Assembly (NCBI RefSeq): GCF_000585995.1
Contig: NZ_CP007410.1
Location: forward strand, 3,685,430-3,749,429
Length of the DNA: 64,000 nucleotides
DNA from: Pseudomonas brassicacearum
Lineage (GTDB): Bacteria > Pseudomonadota > Gammaproteobacteria > Pseudomonadales > Pseudomonadaceae
Direction of reading: 5' to 3'
The notes beneath the pieces are model-generated. The model searched no databases, was not told where the DNA came from, and saw only the letters and a program-made list of their open reading frames with translations. The position numbers and the translations under genes were made by a program. Within the stretch, counting starts at the first letter, position 1, and each line of letters begins with the position of its first letter. Of the stretch, positions 54,638-62,799 are shown in pieces.

Positions 54638-55420
54638 TCAGTGTCGAGTGCCCAGGTAAGCCGAAATGACCTCGGGATTCTGCCGTACCTCTTCGGGCGA
54701 GCCATCGCCGATCTTGCGACCGTAATCGAGCACCACCACGTGATCGCTGATGCCCATGACCACGCCGATATCGTGCTCGATCAACACCACGGTAGTGCCC
54801 AGCTCCCGATTGATGTCGAGGAGGAAGCGGCTCATCTGCCGCTTCTCCTCGGCATTCATCCCGGCCATGGGTTCGTCCAGCAGCAACAGCCGAGGCTCCG
54901 CCGCCAGCGCCCGGGCCAGTTCCACCCGTTTCTGCAAGCCATAGGGCAATTGGCCGACCAGCACATCGCGCCAAGGCTGCAAGTGCAGGAACGCGATGAC
55001 CCGCTCCGCCGCTTCGCGCTGGATATCATCCTCGGCCCGAGCGCGACCGATTCGCAGGGCCTGTTCAACCCAGGTGCTGCGTCGCTTGAGGCTGCGCCCG
55101 GTGAGTACGTTGTCGAGCACGCTCATGCCCTTGAACAGCGCGATGTTCTGGAACGTGCGGGCGATACCGCGCACCGCCACATCGTGGGCACGCATCCTGC
55201 GCCGCTCTTGCCGGTCAAACCGTATGCGCCCGTCCTGGGCGTGGTACACGCCGCTGATGACATTCAACAACGAACTCTTGCCGGCACCGTTGGGGCCGAT
55301 CAAGGCGCAGATCTCACCCGCGGCAACACGAAAGCTGATGTCGGTGACCGCCTTGACGCCTTTGAACGACAGTGAAATATGCTCCAGCTCCAGCAAGTGC
55401 GTGGCGGCCGTCCGTGTCAT
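54638..55420 (-). CDS. Liv-type ABC transporter ATPase (LivG-like)
   Basis: This 260-aa ATPase has Walker A GPNGAGKSS, the short LivG signature LPYGLQKRVELARAL, Walker B LLLLDEPMAGMN and H-loop VVLIEHDIGVVMGISD. GAGGAGG stands 6 bases before the ATG at 55420. It lies 13 bases after the degenerate synthetase-like gene and upstream of the permeases in the same operon. Confidence 0.92.
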   Translation of the reverse strand: MTRTAATHLLELEHISLSFKGVKAVTDISFRVAAGEICALIGPNGAGKSSLLNVISGVYHAQDGRIRFDRQERRRMRAHDVAVRGIARTFQNIALFKGMSVLDNVLTGRSLKRRSTWVEQALRIGRARAEDDIQREAAERVIAFLHLQPWRDVLVGQLPYGLQKRVELARALAAEPRLLLLDEPMAGMNAEEKRQMSRFLLDINRELGTTVVLIEHDIGVVMGISDHVVVLDYGRKIGDGSPEEVRQNPEVISAYLGTRH

Positions 55421-55433
55421 GGGTCGCCTCCTC

Positions 55434-56588
55434 TCAGGCCAGTTGCGAATGGCGTTCGAGCCAATCATCGGTGGTTATTTTCGTGGTCATCGTGGGCGCA
55501 TCCCACTGGGTCGAATCGCGCCAATGGCGGACCTTGATCCCCAAGGCCTCGAAAAATGCCTGGGTGTCGGGCAACAGTGGTTCACCCACCAGCAACGGCA
55601 CGCGAGTGCGAGAAAATCCCAGGACGTCACACAAGGGCCGTCGAACCAGCCAGTGGCCCAGATGCCGTTGCAACAGGCTCGGATGCGTTGCCAGGGCCCA
55701 ATCCACTAGCCTGCGCTGGCGACTACCCGCTTCCGGTAAACGTTCCAGCGCATCCCCGTGTAAACGCGCATAGGTTTCCCGCGTCCCGGCCACCAGCGTT
55801 GGGCCCAACTCACGTCGGTCGCGATCACGGGTGGCCAGGTTCTCTGGAAAATTCAGGCAAAAACCGGCGATCAGCCAAGGTGCCAACAAGTAGCGGGCCT
55901 GGCCGCCAGAGGCGAAAGCCCGGGCTGCCAGCGCTTCTTCCTGCCGTCCCAGCCCTTCGCGCCGGACCAACCGCCGACCTTCCTGCAACAGCTCGGCGTG
56001 GCTGATGCGTTGCTGCTCGATGGCCTGGGGGCCCCGGCGGTAGAAGACAAACGCCGTATGGAGCGATCGCGCTTGCGGTGCCAGTTCGGCGGGTGGCGGC
56101 TGGGCAACCAATGCCGAGTACTCGAGCATTTGATCGAAAGGTATTGAATCAGAAAGGCCACGCCCGTCGACATAAATCAGCACGCGCGGGATGACCTGGG
56201 CATCGCGCAAACGAAGGATCTCCGCTTGTCCTTCGGCCAGTACGAAATCCGGCTGCAACTCACCGAGCAGCGGCGTGGTCGAAGCCTCCAACGGATCGAG
56301 CAAACTCGCCACGCCCCCCAGCCACTGCGCAGCCAACGCAGCCAGCAGCGCCTGCGGCCGGGGACGGCTGATGATCGTCAGGGTCGCGCCCACCGAAAAA
56401 CCGAGGGAGTGCAAGGCGTTCGCCAGGCTATGCACCTCGTCGGCCAGTTGCCGCCAGCTTCGCGTCTGCCAAATACCCAGGTGCTTATGGCGCAGAGCGA
56501 CGTCCCTGCCATGCCAGTGCGCCTGCTGCTGCAGCCACTGGGGCAGACTGGCCGCAATCTCGTGCGATGTGTCGATGAGCGTGCCCAT
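55434..56588 (-). CDS. Degenerate acyl-CoA synthetase-like (AMP-binding) protein
   Basis: This 384-aa protein has an N-terminal half that follows ANL synthetases (LPQWLQQQAHWHGRDVALRH, then GIWQTRSWRQLADEVHSLAN and LLDPLEASTTPLLGELQPDF). The P-loop that should read YTSGTTGxPKG is replaced by FVFYRRGPQAIEQQRISHAE, and the C-terminal A8/A10 regions are absent; ANL enzymes are usually 500-650 aa. It should not make acyl-AMP. It is an intact frame in the middle of the operon, 14 bases from sfnG and 13 from the LivG-like gene, so it appears kept. AMP-binding proteins do occur beside Liv-type transporters. Function unknown. Confidence 0.75.
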   Translation of the reverse strand: MGTLIDTSHEIAASLPQWLQQQAHWHGRDVALRHKHLGIWQTRSWRQLADEVHSLANALHSLGFSVGATLTIISRPRPQALLAALAAQWLGGVASLLDPLEASTTPLLGELQPDFVLAEGQAEILRLRDAQVIPRVLIYVDGRGLSDSIPFDQMLEYSALVAQPPPAELAPQARSLHTAFVFYRRGPQAIEQQRISHAELLQEGRRLVRREGLGRQEEALAARAFASGGQARYLLAPWLIAGFCLNFPENLATRDRDRRELGPTLVAGTRETYARLHGDALERLPEAGSRQRRLVDWALATHPSLLQRHLGHWLVRRPLCDVLGFSRTRVPLLVGEPLLPDTQAFFEALGIKVRHWRDSTQWDAPTMTTKITTDDWLERHSQLA

Positions 56589-56602
56589 GATCCCTCCCGC
56601 CC

Positions 56603-57700
56603 TTAAGCGACGGCTGCCGTTCTGGCCGCCACTTTGCGTTGCTCCAGTTCACGCACCAGCGGCAGGACCTTGCGGCCGAAATATTCGACTTCCTCCTGGA
56701 AGTGCAGGAAGCCGGCAAGCACCAGGTCGACCCCTACGGCCTTGAGCGCGACGATCCGCTCGGCGATCTGCTGCGGCGTACCGATCAGGTTCGTCTTGAA
56801 GCCATCGTTGTACTGCACCAGGTCCTCGAAGCTGGATTTGGCCCAGTTGCCCTCGCCTTCCGGGCTGGACTTGCCGGCCTGTCTAGCCGCATCGCCGAAG
56901 GCATTGACCGCTTCGGGATCGGCCTGGTCGATGATCTGGGCCAGCACCGCGCGCGCTTCTTCCTCGGTGTCGCGGGCGATGACAAACGCGTTCACCCCGA
57001 CCTTGACCTTGTGGTTGTTGGCGGCAGCTTTCGCCTGGATATCGTCGACCTGGGCCTTGATGCCTTCGACCGTATTGCCGTTGGTGAAATACCAGTCGGA
57101 AACACGGGCGGCCATGTCCCGCGCCGCACGGGAGCTGCCGCCCTGGAAGATTTCCGGGTGCTGCTGCAACGGCTTTGGCTTGAGGGTGTAGTCATGGAAG
57201 CGGTAGAAATCCCCGCGAAAAGTGAAGTTGTCGGTGGTCCAGATGCCCTTGAGCGCCGTGATGAACTCTTCGGAGCGGCGATAGCGCTCATCGTGCTCGA
57301 GCCACGGTTCGCCAATGGCGGTGAACTCGCCCTTGAACCAACCCGACACCACGTTGACCGCCACCCGGCCGCCGGTCAGTTGATCGATGGTCGCGATCTG
57401 CTTGGCCAGCACCGCAGGCGTCCACGGCCCCGGCAACACCGCCGCGATGACTTTCAAGCGTGTGGTGGCGGCCAGCAAGGCGTGACTGAATGCCACGGAC
57501 TCGTGCTGGTATTCGGCACCATAACCGGCGGTAAAGCGTACCTGGGACAAGGCATAGTCGAAGCCCGCCGCCTCAGCGATTTGCGCAAGCTTGCGGTTGT
57601 AGTCGATTCCCCAATCGGTGCGCTGTTCGATCTTGCTGACCACCAGCCCTCCGCTGACATTGGGCACCCAGTAAGCAAATTTGATCGTGTCCTGGCTCAT
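56603..57700 (-). CDS. sfnG: FMNH2-dependent dimethyl sulfone monooxygenase
   Basis: This 365-aa flavin-dependent monooxygenase of the bacterial luciferase/SsuD family begins MSQDTIKFAYWVPNVSGGLV, typical of SfnG. Further motifs: FDYALSQVRFTAGYGAEYQH, KVIAAVLPGPWTPAVLAKQ, AVNVVSGWFKGEFTAIG and EIFQGGSSRAARDMAARVSD. SfnG oxidises dimethyl sulfone to methanesulfinate using reduced FMN from a partner reductase. The partner is likely the product of the gene just upstream (38-base gap). It belongs to the SfnR regulon. Confidence 0.95.
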   Translation of the reverse strand: MSQDTIKFAYWVPNVSGGLVVSKIEQRTDWGIDYNRKLAQIAEAAGFDYALSQVRFTAGYGAEYQHESVAFSHALLAATTRLKVIAAVLPGPWTPAVLAKQIATIDQLTGGRVAVNVVSGWFKGEFTAIGEPWLEHDERYRRSEEFITALKGIWTTDNFTFRGDFYRFHDYTLKPKPLQQHPEIFQGGSSRAARDMAARVSDWYFTNGNTVEGIKAQVDDIQAKAAANNHKVKVGVNAFVIARDTEEEARAVLAQIIDQADPEAVNAFGDAARQAGKSSPEGEGNWAKSSFEDLVQYNDGFKTNLIGTPQQIAERIVALKAVGVDLVLAGFLHFQEEVEYFGRKVLPLVRELEQRKVAARTAAVA

Positions 57701-57738
57701 TGCATGTACTCCACGGCTCGTTGAAATGAAGAGATTGA

Positions 57739-58302
57739 TCAGGCGGCGCTGGCACTGCGCCGGGCGTCCGGGGCAAGGCTCAGCAGCGCTGACTCGACCG
57801 CCCGCTCGATGCGTTCCAGCACCTGCGCGCTGGAAACCTGGTAGTGAGTGAAATCGGCTTCAGAGGCATAGACCCCCACCGGCAGACTGAGGGCCTGGAA
57901 GAACCCGAACAGCGGCCGCAACTGGTGATCGATGATCAAGGCATGACGATCCGCCCCCCCTGTCGCGGCCAACAGCACCGGTACGTTTTTCAGGGCTTCG
58001 TGATGAACGAAATCAAATAGATGCTTGAACAGGCCGGTGTACGACGCCCGATAGACCGGGCTCGCCGCAATCAGCAGATCAGCGCTTTCAATGGCGCGCA
58101 GGTCCTCTTGCACGGCGGCAGGCAACGCTTCGCGACGCAGCACGCCGGCGAACTGCGGACCGATCCTGGCCAACTCGATCAAACGCACCTCGATCGGCAG
58201 TTGCTGCCCGAGCCTTTCCACCAGTGCCTTGAGCAGGACCAGGGTGCGCGAGGGTTGCTGCACGCTGCCTGACACCGCTACCACTTTGAATTGCTTGCTC
58301 AT
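57739..58302 (-). CDS. msuE: NAD(P)H-dependent FMN reductase (MsuE/SsuE-like)
   Basis: This 187-aa flavodoxin-like reductase has a phosphate loop VAVSGSVQQPSRT, the flavin loop ASPVYRASYTGLFKHLFDF and LLAATGGADRHALIIDHQLR, all typical of MsuE/SsuE. It supplies FMNH2 to sulfur monooxygenases such as SfnG. Start ATG 58302 is chosen with GAGG 6 bases upstream; a GTG one codon earlier is possible. It is the first gene of the minus-strand operon, with a -24/-12 promoter 52 bases upstream. Confidence 0.88.
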   Translation of the reverse strand: MSKQFKVVAVSGSVQQPSRTLVLLKALVERLGQQLPIEVRLIELARIGPQFAGVLRREALPAAVQEDLRAIESADLLIAASPVYRASYTGLFKHLFDFVHHEALKNVPVLLAATGGADRHALIIDHQLRPLFGFFQALSLPVGVYASEADFTHYQVSSAQVLERIERAVESALLSLAPDARRSASAA

Positions 58303-58353
58303 CACTTACCTCATGCCGGTAGACGCCGTCTCAGCGTCCGCACAAGGGTTAGA

Positions 58354-58368
58354 GCAGCAACCGTGCCA
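58354..58368 (-). promoter_or_regulatory. Sigma-54 (-24/-12) promoter of the msuE-sfnG-ABC operon
   Basis: On the minus strand the site reads TGGCACGGTTGCTGC: GG, ten bases, GC, matching TGGCACG-N4-TTGC at nearly every position. The predicted start would lie ~40 bases before the msuE-like ATG. SfnR, encoded in the same locus, is the obvious activator. Confidence 0.75.
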
Positions 58369-58420
58369 CCTTGATATTCCCTTAATAATCAATCAGTTGA
58401 TAACACAGGCTATTTCCGAG

Positions 58421-58434
58421 CTGTCGCCCGACAG
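58421..58434. promoter_or_regulatory. Candidate enhancer dyad CTGTCG-CC-CGACAG
   Basis: A perfect dyad in the divergent 375-bp msuE/sfnB region. Further dyads follow: TGTTGG..CCAACA (~58440-58467) and GTCCGCGGAC (58529-58538). One or more may be SfnR upstream activating sites; none is proved. Confidence 0.4.
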
Positions 58435-58597
58435 ACAAGCTGTTGGTCCACTGTTGCCTGGCCAACACCTAAGGGCGTCGTTGCCCCGGCCAGCGACTGT
58501 TGCCCAGCACACAGCCACGCAACAGATTGTCCGCGGACCGACAGTCCGTTCGTTGATGAGTACTGCGCACACCCAGGTTTTACGGGCCTTCGGCGGC

Positions 58598-58613
58598 AGG
58601 CATGGACCGTGCA
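58598..58613 (+). promoter_or_regulatory. Possible sigma-54 promoter of the sfnB-type gene
   Basis: AGGCATGGACCGTGCA has GG, ten bases, GC and ends 65 bases before the sfnB-type ATG. It matches the consensus less well than the minus-strand site. Confidence 0.45.
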
Positions 58614-58677
58614 ATGGCTCCAGGCAACGGCAGGTCTTTGCCCTGCTCGCCCTCTCGTCATAAAAAGGAACATCGCC

Positions 58678-59922
58678 ATGACCGCACAGCAACAACACCT
58701 GCCGCCGATCCTGTCCACCGGCACCGACTACCAGGCCTTGGCCGAACGGTTTCGGCCGATCTTTGCGCGCATCCAGGCCGGCGCGCTGGCGCGTGAACAG
58801 ACCCGCAGCCTGCCCTTCGAACAAGTGAAATGGTTAAAGGAAGCCGGCTTTGGCGCCGTGCGCGTACCGGTCGAATTCGGCGGTGCCGGGGCTTCGCTGC
58901 CGCAGCTGCTGCAATTGCTGATCGAGTTGGCCGAAGCCGACTCCAACTTGCCCCAGGCCCTGCGCGGACACTTTGCCTTTGTCGAGGATCGCCTCAACGC
59001 CCACGCCAGCAGCGCACAGGACATCTGGTTCAAGCGCTTCGTCGAGGGTGACCTGGTGGGCAATGCCTGGACTGAAATCGGCACCGTGAAAATCGGCGAA
59101 GTCGGCACCCGGGTTTCCCGCCAGGGCGATCAATGGGTCGTCAACGGCACCAAGTACTACAGCACCGGCAGTATCTTCGCCGACTGGATCGACCTCTATG
59201 CCCAGCGTGACGACAACGGCACCGACGTGATCGCCGCGGTCCATGTGCACCAGCCGGGCGTCAAGCAAAGCGACGATTGGGACGGTTTCGGCCAACGCAC
59301 CACGGGCAGCGGGACGTCGGTGTTCGAGAATGCCGTGGTCGAGGCAGAAAACCTCATCGACTTCGCCACCCGCTTCAAGTACCAGACGGCGTTCTATCAA
59401 CTGGTCCTGCTGGCCGTACTGACCGGCTCCGGCCGCGCGGCCGTACGCGACATCACCGAGCAGGTGAACAAGCGCACGCGGATCTTCAGCACCGGCAACG
59501 CCAGCCAAGTGAGCCAGGACGTACAAGTGCAGCAAGTAGTCGGCAAGGCCTCGGCCTAGGTCTACGCCGCCGAAGCCACCGCCCTGCGTGCGGCGGGCGC
59601 CTCGCAACGCGCCTACGAAAGCCGCTTCGGCCGCAACGCCGAGACCGAGCACACCGCCAACATCGCCGCCGAACTGGAATCCGCCCAGGCCCAAGTAGTG
59701 ATCTCAGACCTGGTGCTGCGCGCCACCAGTGATCTGTTCAATGCCCTTGGCGCGTCTGCCACCAGCACCAGCAAGGCCCTCGACCGCCACTGGCGCAATG
59801 CCCGCACCGCCGCCTCGCACAACCCGCTGATCTACAAGGAGCGCATCATTGGCGACTGGGAAATCAATGGCACCGAGCCGCCGTATGTCTGGCAGATTGG
59901 TGGAGGGTCGAAGCAAGGATAA
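58678..59922 (+). pseudogene. sfnB: SfnB-family acyl-CoA dehydrogenase-like monooxygenase interrupted by an amber codon
   Basis: A 414-codon frame with an internal TAG at codon 294 (59557-59559). Before it: MTAQQQHLPPILSTGTDYQA, VPVEFGGAGASLPQLLQLL, VGNAWTEIGT (acyl-CoA dehydrogenase middle domain), GFGQRTTGSGTSVFENAVVE. After it, in the same frame, homology continues (VYAAEATALRAAGASQRAYE; RATSDLFNALGASATSTSKA; DRHWRNARTAASHNPLIYKE), ending at TAA 59920. There is no frameshift, so a single base change (for example CAG or TGG to TAG) explains it. The family (SfnB/DszC-like) acts on sulfur compounds with FMNH2. As it stands it encodes 293 residues and is probably inactive. AAAAGGAA lies 9 bases before the ATG. 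Confidence 0.85.
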
Positions 59923-59967
59923 GGGCTGAATCTGCAAGGTAGATCATTGAGGCTTGGTTGATTCATG

Positions 59968-60050
59968 GTGGCGAGGGGGCTTGCTCGCGCTGGGTTGTGC
60001 TCGCGAAGGGGGCTGCTGCGCAGCCCAGCGGGAGCAAGCTCCCTCGCCAC
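59968..60050. repeat. REP-type inverted repeat pair
   Basis: GTGGCGAGGGGGCTTGCTCG faces GGGAGCAAGCTCCCTCGCCAC, with an inner GGGCTGCTGCGCAGCCC hairpin. Same class as 26840-26970. It lies between convergent sfnB-type and lysR genes. Confidence 0.85.
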
Positions 60051-60054
60051 GGGG

Positions 60055-60930
60055 TTATCTGCTGTCCATGGAAACGGCTTCGATCAGCACCTGTTCCAGG
60101 ATGGCAAAAAAACATTTGATGTGGGCCTGTTTCAATGCCTGCGGCCGGGTCACCAGATAAACCTCCATGTCTGGAAGTTCGATCTGCGGGAACACCTCGA
60201 CCAGGTCCTTCGCCAAAATACGCGGCAACACGCCCACGCCCATGCCACGCCGCACCGATTCAAGCTGTACGGTGAAAGAATTCACGCTGATCTGCGCCCG
60301 CTCCAGGCCCGCGGCTTTGGCCGCACGCATTTGCGGCAACATGTCCAACGGCGGAAGCAGGGCAATGTTGCCCGCACTGGCCAGCGTCATGCCGGGGAAC
60401 CGCTCCAGGTAACTGGCAGTGGCGAAGACACCGTAGGCGAACCTGCCGATGAGCCGATAAATCAGCGACGGTTCGCCCAGGTGAGCTGTGCGTACCGCAA
60501 TGTCTGCCGCCCCGCGGACGATCTTGTGGAAGTCAGCCGTTGCCAGCAACTCCACCGAGCATTGCGGGTGCAGCGAGGTGAAGCGACTGGCAGCCTCCAG
60601 CACACTGGAAGAAAACCCCTCTCCAGCGCTGACCATGACATTGCCTGATAGCTCGGTGTGCGGCTCAGACATGCTTGTAACGGTCTGGCGCCTCAAGCCC
60701 GCCTCCGCAGCCAGGGCAACCTCCTGCAATGATTGGCCGCGTGGGGTCAACCGGCACCCTTCAACGCCCCGCTCCACGAGTGGCTCGCCCAGGGCCCGCT
60801 CAAGTTGGGTCAAACGACGGGACACCGTGGACGGCGCTACACCCAGCAACTGCCCGGCCTGAAGAAAACTGCCACGCCGCGACACCGCCAACAGCAGACG
60901 AAGATCATCCCAATTTGCTTGCAACGCCAT
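60055..60930 (-). CDS. LysR-family transcriptional regulator
   Basis: This 291-aa protein has an N-terminal winged helix-turn-helix (LRLLLAVSRRGSFLQAGQLL, GVAPSTVSRRLTQLERALGE) and a C-terminal type-2 periplasmic-binding-fold co-inducer domain (LSGNVMVSAGEGFSSSVLEA; VRTAHLGEPSLIYRLIGR; VRRGMGVGVLPRILA). It is divergent from an extended-SDR gene with a shared palindrome between them, the usual layout for a LysR regulator and its target. Confidence 0.93.
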   Translation of the reverse strand: MALQANWDDLRLLLAVSRRGSFLQAGQLLGVAPSTVSRRLTQLERALGEPLVERGVEGCRLTPRGQSLQEVALAAEAGLRRQTVTSMSEPHTELSGNVMVSAGEGFSSSVLEAASRFTSLHPQCSVELLATADFHKIVRGAADIAVRTAHLGEPSLIYRLIGRFAYGVFATASYLERFPGMTLASAGNIALLPPLDMLPQMRAAKAAGLERAQISVNSFTVQLESVRRGMGVGVLPRILAKDLVEVFPQIELPDMEVYLVTRPQALKQAHIKCFFAILEQVLIEAVSMDSR

Positions 60931-60949
60931 GCGTCATCCCTTCCCTTGG

Positions 60950-60965
60950 TTTGCATATATGCAAA
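60950..60965. promoter_or_regulatory. Perfect 16-bp palindrome TTTGCATATATGCAAA
   Basis: It lies 20 bases before the lysR start and 86 bases before the SDR start, and contains the T-N11-A pattern of LysR sites. Very likely the regulator's binding site. Confidence 0.65.
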
Positions 60966-61050
60966 GCCATTATGCAGTAGGCGCTGTTTTTCGCGAGGAG
61001 CCTGGTCGGTATATCTACACGCCCTCGAAACAACTGGAAGAATTTGAACC

Positions 61051-62100
61051 ATGTACAGCGTCTTCGTCACGGGTGCCACGGGCTTGCTGGGCAACAACCT
61101 GGTGCGGGAATTGATCGCTCGGGGCTACGCGGTCAAAGCCCTGGTTCGATCAAGGGCCAAAGGAGAACTGCAGTTCGGCAACCTGCCGCGTGTAGAACTG
61201 GTCGTCGGGGACATGGCCAATGTCGAGGCATTTGCAGCGGCGTTGCACGGCTGCGATACGGTGTTTCATACCGCGGCGTTCTTTCGCGACAACTACAAGG
61301 GCGGCAGCCACTGGAAAAAGCTCGAAAAGATCAATGTCATCGGTACACGGGAGCTGATTCACCAGGCTTTCCGTGCCGGCATCCGACGCTTCATCCATAC
61401 CTCATCCATCGCCGTGCTCGACGGGGCGCCCGGTACGTCCATCGACGAAACCTGTTTGCGGGCCGAGGCCGACGCCGATGACTACTACCGCAGCAAAATC
61501 CTCGCCGACCGCGTCATCTTGTCGTTTCTGGAAGAACATCCTGAAATGCATGCCTGCATGGTCCTGCCTGGGTGGATGTGGGGTCCCGCCGACATTGGCC
61601 CAACGTCCTCGGGACAATTGGTCAACGATGTCGTGAACGGTAAGTTGCCTGGGCTGATCCCCGGCAGTTTTTCCGTGGTCGATGCCCGCGATGTAGCATT
61701 GGCACAGATTGCCGCTGCCGATCATGGACGCCGAGGTGAACGCTATCTCGCGGCGGGCCGGCATCTGACCATGGCCGAGCTGGTGCCTGTCCTTGGCCGC
61801 ATAGCCGGCGTCAAGACACCTGCTCGACAAGTGCCCCTGCCTCTTCTATACACCTTGGCAGCTGTGCAAGAACTCTATGCACGTATGACCCGCAAACCGA
61901 TTCTGCTGAGCATGGCCACCTTGCGCCTGCTGGTACGAGAAGAAGGTCGCACCCGTTTCAATCACAGCAAAAGTGAACAAGAGCTCGGCGTGCGTTTCCG
62001 AACGCTGGAGCGCACCATTACCGACACCGTGACGTGGTACCGCGATCACGATTGGTTTGAAAACCACAGGGCGTTTGCCTCACAAAGAAAACGCACCTAG
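61051..62100 (+). CDS. NAD-dependent epimerase/dehydratase (extended SDR)
   Basis: This 349-aa protein has NAD motif TGATGLLGNNLVRELIARGY, VVGDMANVEAFAAAL (Asp binding adenine), FHTAAFFRDNY, catalytic HTSSIAVLDG and YYRSKILADR (YxxxK), and LPGWMWGPAD. The C-terminal substrate domain is of the dihydroflavonol-reductase/atypical type, so a ketone or aldehyde reductase is as likely as a sugar epimerase. It is probably controlled by the divergent LysR regulator and followed after 21 bases by a histidine phosphatase gene. Confidence 0.88.
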   Translation: MYSVFVTGATGLLGNNLVRELIARGYAVKALVRSRAKGELQFGNLPRVELVVGDMANVEAFAAALHGCDTVFHTAAFFRDNYKGGSHWKKLEKINVIGTRELIHQAFRAGIRRFIHTSSIAVLDGAPGTSIDETCLRAEADADDYYRSKILADRVILSFLEEHPEMHACMVLPGWMWGPADIGPTSSGQLVNDVVNGKLPGLIPGSFSVVDARDVALAQIAAADHGRRGERYLAAGRHLTMAELVPVLGRIAGVKTPARQVPLPLLYTLAAVQELYARMTRKPILLSMATLRLLVREEGRTRFNHSKSEQELGVRFRTLERTITDTVTWYRDHDWFENHRAFASQRKRT

Positions 62101-62121
62101 CACAAGGACGTCAAAAAGACC

Positions 62122-62730
62122 GTGCCCAGAGAAATAATCCTGATGCGTCACGGCCAGCCAAAACTGGTCGAGACCGATAAAGTGTCAGCGCTCGATATGA
62201 AAGACTGGATCGAACACTACGACCGGTCCGAAATTACCCACCACCCCGCGCCGCACGCCAGCCAGCAACTGGCCGCCACCGCCACGGTGATCGTTTCAAG
62301 CAGCGCGCCCCGCGCGCTGGCTTCCGCCCAGGCTCTTGGCCTGGAACCCAGCGTCATCGATACGCTTTTCTGTGAAGCGCAACTGCCTTATGGCCGCTGG
62401 AAACGGCCCAGGCTCTCGCCTTTTACCTGGGCGTTTATCCTCCGGGTCTTATGGTTATGCGGTTACTCACGCCGGGTTGAATCCGCGTCTGCTGCGAGGG
62501 TGCGCGCCAACCGGGCCGCTCAACGCCTGCTGGCACTTGCCGACAATGGCCCGGTCCTGCTGCTGGGGCATGGCTGGATGAATCGAATGATCGCCAAGCA
62601 ATTGGAGGCCGAGGGGTGGACTCGGCAAAAGCGTAGCGGCAGCCAGTATTGGAGTGCGATGGTTTATCAAGACAGCGGCCAACGTTCAGCGTCCAGAACA
62701 AATCTGCCGACTTTTCCACAAAGCCTGTAG
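62122..62730 (+). CDS. Histidine phosphatase-family protein
   Basis: This 202-aa protein of the phosphoglycerate-mutase-like superfamily has the catalytic RHG in EIILMRHGQPKL, the second Arg in SSSAPRALASAQALG, and the distal His in LLLGHGWMNRMIA. The start is GTG (62122) just before the first strand; AAGG lies rather far upstream (~14 bases), so initiation may rely on coupling to the SDR gene. No substrate can be named. Confidence 0.82.
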   Translation: MPREIILMRHGQPKLVETDKVSALDMKDWIEHYDRSEITHHPAPHASQQLAATATVIVSSSAPRALASAQALGLEPSVIDTLFCEAQLPYGRWKRPRLSPFTWAFILRVLWLCGYSRRVESASAARVRANRAAQRLLALADNGPVLLLGHGWMNRMIAKQLEAEGWTRQKRSGSQYWSAMVYQDSGQRSASRTNLPTFPQSL

Positions 62731-62799
62731 GAACCCATACCCGGCGCTCAAAAACACTGGCACCATGCCCTTTTTCTACTTCGCACTCATGGAGTGACT

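Noticed and set aside
56639..57724. 361-codon plus-strand frame opposite sfnG
   Set aside because: Antisense shadow; the minus strand encodes an unmistakable SfnG.
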